NCBI GenBank assembly: GCA_032622095.1
Contig: CP136067.1
Span: 58,881,899 to 58,945,898, forward strand
Source: Siphonodentalium dalli
Lineage: Eukaryota > Mollusca > Scaphopoda > Gadilida > Siphonodentaliidae
Direction of reading: 5' to 3'
DNA: 64,000 nucleotides
Shown: piece after piece, positions 51,201 to 63,200 of the stretch
Numbering within the stretch: position 1 is the first letter of the stretch
Layout: every line of letters begins with the position of its first letter
Program-made: the position numbers and the translations under genes
The notes under the pieces: generated by a model
Told to the model about the DNA's origin: nothing
The model's database searches: none
What the model saw: only the letters and a program-made list of their open reading frames with translations

Positions 51201-54200
51201 AGCCATGACAAATTTCATGATGATCCGACCAAAGGTACGACCTGTAGCCCGTACCAAAGGATTTATCATACAAAGAGTAAAATCCATGATGGCTGCCAGC
51301 AGCCATGTTTTATGGCTGAATGACCCCAATATGACTCGTTCCCATCTACATATCAATGTTAACATCCATGACAAATTTCATGATGATCCGACCAAAGGTA
51401 CGACCTGTAGCCCGTGCCAAAGGATTTAGTAATGCAAAGAGTAAAATCCTAGATGGCTGCTGGCGGCCATGATTTATGGCTGAATGACCCCAAAATGACT
51501 CGTTCCCATCTACATGTCATTGTCAACATCGATGACAAATTTCATGATGATCCAACTAAAGGTACGACGTGTAGCCCGTGCCAAAGGATTTAGTCATACA
51601 AAGAGTAAAATCCAAGATGGCTGCTGGCGGCCATGTTTTTTGGCCGAATGACCCCAAAATGACGCGTTCCCATCTACATGTCAATATTAACATCCATGAC
51701 AAATTTCATGATGATCAGACAAACAGTATGGCCTGTGGCCCGTGCTAATGGACTGAATTTTGAATTCCAAGATGGCTGCTGGCGACCATGTGTTTTTGCC
51801 GATTGACCCCAAAATGACTCGTTCCCATCTACATGTCAATGTCAAAAGCCATGACAAATTTCATAATGATCCGACCAAAGGTACGACCTGTAGCCCGTGC
51901 CAAAGGATTTAGTCATGTAAAGAGTAAAATCCAAGATGGCTGCTGGGGGCCACGTTTTTTTTGCCGAATGACCCCAAAATGTCTCGTTCCCATCTACATG
52001 TCATTGTTAACATCCATGACAAATTTCATGATGATCTGACCACAGGTACGACCTGTAGCCCATGCAAAAGGATGTCGTCATGCAAAGAGTAAAATTCAAG
52101 ATGGCTGCTGATGGCCATGTTTTTTGGCCGAATGACCCCAAAATTGCTCATTCCCATCAACATGTCAATATTAACATCCATGACAAATTTCATGATGATC
52201 AGACGAACAGTACGACCTGTAGCCTGTGCTAATGGATTGAATTTTGAAATCCAAGATTTTTTCCAAATGACCCCAAAATGACTCGTTCCCATCTAAATGT
52301 CAACAGCTATGACAAATTTCATAATGATCCGACCAAAGGTACGACCTGTAGCCTGTATTGTTAACGCCTCACACATGCACACACACACACGGACTATGGA
52401 TACCAAGCCATGGCAATAGCTCAAACTTTACAAAGTAAAGTTGAGCTAAAATCATAACAATTCCTTATTTATCACGGAGTAACAGTGAGGCCAACAGACC
52501 GTATTGTATCAATTTGCATGTGAAGACAATCCGATGCCATCTTCTTGACACATTGTATTAATAGAACAATCAGTCGCCTGCGATCCACTGATCAAAGCAC
52601 AGACCTGACCTGAGTGACCTCAATTTTAATGACCTATTTCAATAGTACACGTCATGCAGCAAGTAAGCGACTTTGTCAATAACATGTCATTTACAGCTGG
52701 CGGCAAACCTTTGATGTCAGTCTTACTGCTATTGCGACAATTTTATTTCACTGTTAACCACAGTGATGCAGCTGCTGTAGTCTCAACCTATATAATATCA
52801 ATCTACAAGTATGCCTTTCCCATGTCACGTCAACACTGAACACTGCACTCTGTGCACTGGCCCATATGATCGCTGAGCAATCGCTAAAATTCCGGGATTA
52901 AACTTATCAACAGACAATGAACCTTCCCAGTTCACATTATAAAGTTGACAACTTGACATGAATAATTTTTTAACATAAAGCCCCTCGCATTTAACTGTCA
53001 ATCTCGTGACATTGACTGAGAGATATACGAAGACGATGTTCCTCATTGGTCAACAGGTAGTAATTGTATCCATGCAAGCACATACCCACCTTTCGTTATC
53101 GCTATATATCAGTGTATATACAGTCCGTATGAAGACTCCGCAATATCACTATAATTTTAGGTAAGTAAAATCGTTATACGTATCGTATCGTGACCTCGGT
53201 ATCATGATAAACATTGATACACCCCACACCACGTATCGTTACACCCCTATCAGCATTTACATAATCTGTCAATCTCAATTATCAGAGACACACAATATTT
53301 CAATGTCGGCTGATCTTTGTGCGAAGTTTAGAAAATGATTACTCACGAAATACTGAATAGAAGTTTGGAGAGAAAAATGTTCAAAGTAAAAATAAAAATT
53401 GTTCTTCAAAAGCATTGGTGGGATCTCAAATTGTAGAAGAAGATATTGAGCTGAATCAAATCATGTTTATGGGCTTGAATCAACAATAACATATATATCA
53501 CTCACAAGGAAGTTATGCCATGGTTGGGAATTGTTTGAATCATAAATCAGACAGTTTCCACCAAAAGCTTTCTCAGTCAATGGCTTGCCGAGTTTGTCAT
53601 CTAATTGAGCAACTAGATTTCTTGCATCTTGTGCAGTCTGTAAAATGAAACAGAGTAGAAATATATTGTTCTTACATCAATTATGGCAACCAAACATGGA
53701 TGGGTAATGCTAATGACAATCAATAGTAGACATTTATAAATCTGTTATTACAATGGGACATGTATTGCTCCCCTTTCCATGGCGGCCTGATATTTAACCC
53801 TTTCATAAAGGGAGCTGCCCTGGTGCAGCATTAAAGATCATGTACCAGTGCATTCTCTTACATATATGCGAGTCTCCTAGAGGGAACACTCGCATATATA
53901 AGAGAATGCACTGGCTTCATGGTCAAGGTAAATATTGTTAGGCCAATGCATTCTCTTATATATGTGAGGCTCCCTATAGGGGTAGAAACAGAAGTTGGAA
54001 ATTTGAAGAAGGAAATTGAAAGTGTGAAGATTTATTACCAGTAAAATATTTTGGAAGCAATTGCCTTCGAAATAGAAATTAATGAAAACATATATAGAGA
54101 TTTCCAATAATAATTTACAATCTTAAGTCTGAAGTTGGGAGATGGGAGTTTGGAATTGTTCTTACCAAATGGATGGTTTATGATGTACTATTCTAAAAGA

Positions 54201-57200
54201 TAAAATCTTAGGGTTACAGTAAAATAAAATTGCAAACTCATTATTATGGTAACAATTATTATCAGTATCAAAATATTGTAATGGATGTTCACATCCATCA
54301 TCCATGGTAGAGGAACTAGGCTATTTACCATAAGTAAAAAATATTACTTTACTTTAGCCTACACAGAATATGTCAAACATTGTTACGCATCCATATCTCA
54401 TAACTTTTTTTAAACACATCAAACTATTCATAGGTTTTGATTTGCAAAAGCAAATGGTGCTGACTATGAGAGTCCACCGCCATAGCAGATCAAACCCAAG
54501 TTGACAATATTGTTCAGCCATATATAAAATACTATGCTATTAACCCTTTCATGATGGGAGCTTCCTGAAATTTTTAGAAAATCCTGTGCCAATGCATGCT
54601 CTTATAATTGCGAGTCTACCATAGGGAGCCTCGTATATATAAGAGAATGCATTGGCCTAACAAAATTTACCTTCACCTTGTAAAGGCAGTGTATTCTCTT
54701 ATAATTGCCAGGCTCCCTATGGGACACTTCCTTCCATATAAAAGAAAATGCATTGGCACAGGTCTTTAATGTTGCACCAGTGCAGCTCAAGTCATGAAAG
54801 GGTTAAATATTCCAACACAGATTAAAACTTCATAATAAGCAATTAAACTATGGCAGTTGGTACTGAATGTCTCTTTAAATATTGAGATGCGACCATGAAT
54901 ATTCTCAGCCCCTGTTGGCTTCTTTGAAGTTGTGTGTTGCGCAGGATATTCAGTGAATTTATGTCACATTGTAGCACTAACAGTTAGCCTCATTGCAAAT
55001 AATATACACTATGTGCACCAAACACATGGCTTCCTCACATTCCATTAAATAAAATGTGTCACAGCATGGTGTCCATACAGTGCTAATCACCCATCACTGA
55101 CAACATTATTAATAAAACACAATGATTGTGGCACACACCATAGTAGGGAATTTAAATCAGACAGTGAGACACCAGTTTCAATTTCTTAAGAAATATAATG
55201 AAGGAAAGACAATTCTATTATTCAGTGGATGCTGCTGCCATGTTAAATTATCATTTATACCCATTCCATGTGACTTTAATGTATATGTTGATGCACATTG
55301 ATTACAAATTCTAGTCTCAAGTCCGAGGACAATTCAAAGAAGACAATTATATATTTAAATGGTGAATATCCACACTAGCATTTGGTTTTAAACAATATTT
55401 ATTTGTATCTTCAAAGAACAATCAGAACAGCATTATGACATGAGTTAAGAATTTATAGGGGCGAAGAAGATGCAACAAGTGAGTTACCGTTTATATTGAG
55501 TTATCCCCTCAGAACAGAAGAGATCAGGAATATATAAGAATAGTAAAAGGCAAAAGGCCAAGTTGAAGAAGACAGGTTGTGGATATATTGATAATGATGA
55601 ATTCTAACAAACAAACAAAATTAAACTGATGCATCTGCTGAGGTCAGAGAAGGATAGAAATACACTGAGGGAGAGTGTGTTAGTACCGACTTGTGATTAT
55701 AATTATTTAAAGTGGCCATTTTTCTCTATTGAAATTATTTTTATTTTTGTTTATTACGATGACTGATGAATGTCGGAAATTCAGTAAATCAAACAACTAT
55801 CCTAGTTGGATAACAATGTAGTCATTTAGGGATACAAATTCAATTTTGTATATTATTTCATATATTAAACGACTGTGTTAAAAAAAAATTAAATTTGTTT
55901 CAAGTGGGATAGTATTGGACACATTCAGGATTATATTACTGGTCATGAAGGTTGTTTCTATTAACATGTCCTAAAAGGGCACTAATAATAATTATATATA
56001 TATATATTGGCTAGAGGCGACCAAATGTTTGGATCCTTGGAGCTGAATTTTTTTACATATGGGTAATTTGACCATGTGAACCTTATTAGATAGTTCCCGT
56101 TGACCTCAGATGTCTTAAAAGGGCACTACTAATTAATTTAACTAAATAATTAACTATATACCCAAAATGGTCGGAATCTGGATGGCAAAAATGGAAACAC
56201 TGACAGGTAAATTGACCGGTAGAGTGTCATGAGATAGTTGCTGTTGACCTCAGATGACTTAAAGGGGAAAATATGAGCAATAAAGAGAGTTTCTTTTCAG
56301 CTTAGAAGATATGTAGGAACATTGGTACAGATTACAGATGGATCACCTGCCCAGGGTATTGTCAATGGATAGGCGCCTTTGACCTCAGATGACTTAATGG
56401 GGGGGGGCTAATAAATTATATGATCAATAAAGAGCATTTATTATTAGCCCAGATGCTATGTGGGGAAAATTGGGGCACAAAAGTAAAATGACTTGTGGGA
56501 AAATTGTCTTGGGATAGGTGTGATGTTCATCTCAAATGAATTAAAGAGGCACCAATAATTAACAAATAGTGTTTATTATCAACTTAAAAGATAGATGTAA
56601 CTTTATTCGGAGAGTCACTCTCCGAATAAATCAGTCATGCAATAAGTGCTGTTTACCCAGATGACTAATACTTATTTAAAATGACTTGAAGGACCACTAA
56701 TAAATTACGCATTCTTCACCTGAGCAACGCTGGGTACCCCTGCTAGTAATTTATATTATAACCACAGCTTTATCTGTTATATCTAACTTGAAAATCTGTG
56801 AGAGTAAGTAACAATGTACTTCTTTCAGACTAGCATAATTTAAACAATTAGTATAATAAAGACTTAAAGTGCCAAAAGGTTGGGTCAACGGACACCACTG
56901 CATTGATTTTATACCAAGGTATTGGTACCCACAATATTATACACAAAACAACATAAACACATACATAGAAACACAAAATGCTGATTAACCGGGGTGAGCC
57001 TTGTTAACAGCTTTATTCAAGGTCATATCATTAGTACAATTAAAATCAAAACAAGTGATACTGTACCTGAAATAGCAGGTAGATCAAGGCAAGTTCATAA
57101 ACAATACTGAGAACTAAAACCAATCTCCAGAAGGCTGAAAAATACCAAACAAAAACAAACGAAATCAAACAAAATCAACAACATTATGAAACAATAAGGC

Positions 57201-60200
57201 CACGCAAAGTCAAATTGTCGTTTCTCAGGCCTGTGTGCATGGTCCTGAAATGCGCGTGCGCTACCTTTTTATTCGGGTTAAATCTGTTGGGAAATTTTTT
57301 ATCATTACGAAGTAATTGTATTCTGTTTTTTATACAAACATTCCCTTTTCCCCAATTTTTCAAATTTCCAATTCATTACTGCAAATAAAATTGTGTTTAA
57401 TATGTGATGTATAGTGTCTGCGATCTCAGTTAGTTTTCAACTAACTTTTATGGAGGTCTGTTTGGGTGATAATGGTTACAGGCAGCTGATATTAAGCTGT
57501 AGCTGATGGGACATTGGATTTTTTTAAGAATAAAGAAGTCAAATTCTGGCAAGAACTTGACTCTAACTTGATATTAAATGACATGCATGTTCTCAAAGGT
57601 CAACTACACGTGAAATATCAAGAGATTCATTTGAAGATTGCACAAGTTACCATTAAGACAATGCAAATATTATGATTTTTAAATTGAAAAAGGGGCATAA
57701 CTCTGTAAAAAATCATCGGATTGTGACCAAATTCGAACTTGGTCTGCGTCTTCTCATAAGTGAACAACATACCAAATATCAAGAAATTCTGTTTAATATT
57801 GCTAAAGTTATAAACGTCCAGACAAGGAATGTGATGGACACACGGACGGATGCACAGACAAGGCTGATTGCAATAGTCATCCAGTGAACACATGCTTTTC
57901 AAAATATTTTAGCCTGAGAACCAGGAAATTGACTTTGTGTTGACTAACCAGGTTTACATCTGAAAATTCCTGTTCATATAACACAATTATTGTTGGTGTG
58001 AAACCAATAGATGATATTTTATTTGCAGGATGCTAAACATTAGCTGAGACAAGTAAAATGATATTACATGTACTGATAACAGGAAGATCTATCAGCCACA
58101 ATAATGACAGAATGACACAAGTGTGTGAACTGGTTAACATTATTACATGAATTGGGTGGGATACGAACCTGGCCCGACGGCGAGCGCGCCTTGCGACTCA
58201 AAGTCCGACGTCAATACCTCACGGCCACCGAAGCAACCCCGTGTGGTATTGACGTAGGACTTTGAGTCGCAAGGCGCGCTCGCCGTCGGGCCGGGGTTCG
58301 TATCTCACCCAATCCAAAAAAAATTTGCATTGTCTCAAAAATCAAATTTGCTTCTAAAAATAGGCACCTAGTGTATTGTATAGTCCCAAGCATGTTCTAA
58401 GAGCAATGCTCGCCATGTTTCGGAGGCATAAAATATATAACATTGCTGCTGTGCCGTACCTCATATATACATATATTATTACATGAGTTTGTTGTGACGC
58501 AATGGTGGTTTTGAATTGTACCTCGCAGCATGACATACGGATAAAATAACATTAACATGTTCACACCTCTGTGCATATCCTGAAAATTGTAGCATTTAGT
58601 ATACTAAAATATATGGTTGATATAGCTTCACTTTATTGAAGAAATTAGTGATTTAAGTAGAATAAACCTGATAATTGAGTTATGTTGTCTCTAAAGATGC
58701 TGTCAATGCAAATCAGTTTGTATTGTCCAATGACAAGATATATTTTTTATTGAACATTTCAAAACCTTACTTCCTGCTTTTTTCTAGTATTGCAAGCTAG
58801 TTCTGTAATCTGATGATTATAATAATCTTCTTTCAACAGTACACAGCTAATAGTGACTGAAGTCATGAGTTCTCGGAAGTGAACCTGGCAGATTATTGAG
58901 TGCAAACTTAATTCATTTGAATTTTTCAGGTCGTAACATTATATTTTATAATAAATGTGTGCAACCTAACACGAACTAATAACATCCATTTCTCTTATAA
59001 ATTGGAAATATTATTTTAAAAAGAACACGAAGAAACATAAGATTTATGTGGCTTGATCTAGGTCTCATTTTAGAGATTTAGGAATCAATGATTTTCATGC
59101 AAAAACTTGAAAGTATATATAAAAAAATTGTAAAAAAGTATAATTCTATATGCAAATTGATAATGTTGAAACGACCATCAAAGAAAATTGAAGAACATGT
59201 AAATACAATGATAAACATTCGTCAGGCAACAAGATTAGAGACTCCTTTCAGAAACTTTACAACATATTTATGTTTTCCCACTTAAAAATGTATTCAGGGT
59301 TCTAGACATTCAGTTAAATATAGTGTACATGTGAATTTTAAATAGAAACTAAATTTACATCACTAATAGGTTTTCCCCATAAACACAATGATAAAATCTC
59401 ACATTACATATCAAGTTGGCTCTATTTTACCAACGCAATTTTATTAAACAAATTATTGCTCTAATTTTTAATTTCCCTCTAAATCCTGATAACTCAGAGA
59501 GAATACATGAGAAAAAATTTGGTAGAATTTTTAAATCTATAAACAAGGGTACCTTTTCTGTGTAACAATCCTAGACTCAAATTTTTATTTGCTAGTATCT
59601 AAACAAAAAACAAAACATGTTTTGTTAATATTAGTCTAGAATCCTCAATACATTTTTAAGATTAAATGTTTTAACTTGGTAAAATTGTTTACTTAGAATC
59701 AGTGAAAATAACAACAAAAATTAAGTCATAAATGATACATTTTTAACTTTCAAGTTCCAACACTGATTTGGGAACAAGAATGTGATACCACAAGAGGGAA
59801 ATGGTTTGAGTTAAAAAAAACTGATACTTTTCACTGAACTGGCAAGATTTCCTTAAGAGTTATATCATTAAGACTGTATAATGAACAACATCTAATTCCA
59901 TGCATTAATGAACATAAGTGCTATTAAAGGGGGAGACCAAGCATCAAATTTAGAACACTAAAATGTTAATTGGGGTGCGATTTACTGCTAGCACGGTTGC
60001 TGAAGAAATTCCGCAATGTTTTAGAGAGTTCATACAGCCATCCTGTGATTGGCTCCAATCAGACTTGTTGCTTGTTGCTAATTGACCGACACTGACATAC
60101 AGTGTCACAAAAGTAAAAGGATTCTCTTGAATTTGTTCCAGGCTAACGAACAAGGAGATGCGATATATTAATGGTTTCAGCTATGTAATTTTATTATATT

Positions 60201-63200
60201 TCCATCAATTTTTTTTGCGTCAAAATATAATACTATCCACATTCCCAGAAGTGAGAATGTGTTATTACACTGTCAGGATGTTTCTACACTCACAGAACTG
60301 CATCATGGCATCATATGTTTGATGTTTGTGTTCTACGAAATCCTTGGAACTTATATTAATTGAAATGATTGTAAAGTTGTAGCTCCAGGAAATTGGTAGG
60401 GCTAACTGTTTGTTTTATGTCTTGACAAACTGGTGAAGAAATTATAATAAAGACAACATACAATGTTTCTCAACTCGTAAGATGCAGGGATACTAGCGCC
60501 TTAGGAAAATAATCCTCTGCAACTCACTTGAGGAGAAAAATTTATACTGTACTAAGAACATTTAACTATTGTCTAAATACATTCCATAAACCAGTAGCCT
60601 TTAGTTTAGATATTCAAGTGTAATGCAATTGAGACTGTATGATAAACAACATTTAATTCCATGCATTTGATATAAGTGATGTTAAAATGGTCAGGCCCAA
60701 TGTGCATATCATTTATTAAAAATCATAGATTGAATCATTATTTGGTTGGATAACAAAATAGTCTGTTTCTCAGGGAATATTTGTTTCAAAGTGATGAATT
60801 TCAAATTATTGTTGTGAGGAGGCAGGTGCTTATATTTGAAATATTTATCTTAGTTCAATATTGCCCAAAGTCATTAAGTACTGATACGTCTATCACATTT
60901 ACACTTAATTTCAAATCCACACATTTGTAATAAAAGTTGTGTGTATATGCGGTAATATTACTCAATAAAGACATGGAAATTTCATCCATATAATTTGAAA
61001 TAACCTCGGTCTCTAATTGCACAGTATATGCATATTTACTTAATTATATGGCAATCCATAAATATGAGTGAGGAGCAGGTTTTTTGGAGTCGAGGCTTTC
61101 CAAGAGAAACGAACAATTTTATTTATCTGGCTTTATATGCCAGACTCATTTAGTCTCTATTCAATAACACTTAAGAAATGTATATTGAATGTTCAGCATA
61201 CGAACCAGGATGTGGCCTCCGGAATGGTCCATCTGGCATCTGAGTGACTCCGAACAGGAGAAAGGCAAGAGCGACGGCTGTCAATCCTCTGCAAATAAAA
61301 CAATTTGTCGCTAAAACATTTGTTCTTATATTGGTCGAGAGCTGCTAACTTTAATTTTCCATTCACTAGCATCGTCCACTGAAGAATGTACAAATTTTTA
61401 ATAGAGCACACTGCTATTGACAATGCATGTCAGATATTTCACCAAGCAGCCATGTGTCGCATAACCGAGTTCAAGCAGAGAGCTGTTTACTGCAGTTACC
61501 ACAAGAAGTTGTTTAGGGGCTGCTCCGAGTAAACCCAAGGAATACAATAATCTTTCAATTCCTAAATTTGCAAATTTCAAAGCAAGGCTCTAAACTGTGC
61601 TGATATCCCACCTTTTTCTATTGTATTCTGTGTCTTCAATCACATCTTCAAACAGCGTGACATAGATCAGTATGCCAGCAAAAATAAGTAATACTGTAAA
61701 TGTATGTGCTTGCCTGTAAAAGAAAGGAAAAATACATGTCAGAGCCAGCCTCAATTCTGACAAATGTTGCTGCCAAAGGAATGCTGATTATTTCCCTGGA
61801 AGTTAATGATAGTGTTTCATCTTACTAGCAAGTTTTATATAGATCACAAAGTATAATATAATAATTAGATATTGATTGAGGGCACCTGTCTGGAAAAGAT
61901 TTTATCAATTAATATCAATTTTATTTGGAATTTCTTACCAAATATCCGGGATAGTAAAAGGGGCTATTTTAGAACAGAAATCTCATGAAAACATTAGCAG
62001 CATACAAAAAGGGAAAACTATCTTATTAGAACCCTCATTCAAGGCAAGATTCATTTCAACTTGGAGAATTCAACGCTAATAATTACACTATCAGTAATAA
62101 ACAAGATATTATTCAGAAATAATCCAAATTATATTGCTATAATTATTTATAATACATGCAACTCATAAATTCACTAAATTCATTAATTTGGGATTATTTA
62201 GTAAAGAAAGGGTTAAAATTGATATGGAATTAAATATGCTGTTTACCAAGCAATAGTTGAGAAGCAATCTATACAAATAAATCAAATAATATTGCTACAT
62301 TGCCATTGATAAAGTTAGAGAGAATTCGAATTTCTTGGTAGGTTTAATATTTCTTATGTAAAGAACTGAATATAGTCTGGTCAAATAGCAAGGATTAAGG
62401 ATATCTTATAAATTTCTAATATGTCCACTTTATATAATAGGAGCTAAATTAAAAACAAAAAATCAGTTATTGCAGTTTCAACAGAAAACTCACTTGAAAT
62501 AGATTCTGGAACTATGGTATTTTAGAGGAATGTGGGCACCCTTGACAATAAAAGGGTTCTATTGTGTTCATAGGAATGAAGTGATATTTGAGGACATTGT
62601 TCCTATACAAAGTGATAATATCATGGATAGTGTTTAGGATGCTACAAATTGATTTGATTTGACGTAAATCAGAATCTTTCATCTGAATTAACTTGATTCA
62701 AAATCGGCTGTCAAATTTCAATTTTTTAGAATTTCTGCCATCTGGTGCATTCTCATGCTGTCTGTACAAACATCAGCTTCGTTTTTGCACAATGAGAATT
62801 AAGGCAAATGGAAGCTTTGTGTATATGAACATAGAGGGCAGCCTTTCCCAAGCATGATGATATCAAACATGCATATCAGAGGTCCATTAAATGTCAATGC
62901 AACAAGATTTATAATTAAACAAAGCCTTGTTAACCAGAGAATTTTGATATGTTGCGCTATCAGAAAATGCATGAAAACAATACATTAAACGATCGTATCA
63001 TCACTATACCTTTTTATATCATGGTAAATGATATATCATTTTGAAAATGTTAATGTTGGACATGTCAGATGATTAATCACATTCAGGGCTTTATGTGAAT
63101 TTCAGGGCGCCACATGTACATGTAGTACGTCTTTTGAATGAAAGTCCGTTTTTGAAGAGCAACAGGGCGGGACTCTGCCCAAAACAGCATCAACCCAACC

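Noticed and set aside
51036-52292. Frames of 60-114 codons with repeated LHxNV...TNFMM text
   Set aside because: They arise because the 165-bp tandem unit is a multiple of three; they begin and end arbitrarily and occur on both strands.
53340-53370. Possible 6-nt exon TATTTC between an AG and GTGAGT near 53345
   Set aside because: Exon 5 and exon 6 already join in phase with alignment to human PSS2 and leave no missing residues.
58152-58312. A functional tRNA gene pair
   Set aside because: A and B box-like sequences are present but the anticodon and T stems do not fold into a normal cloverleaf.
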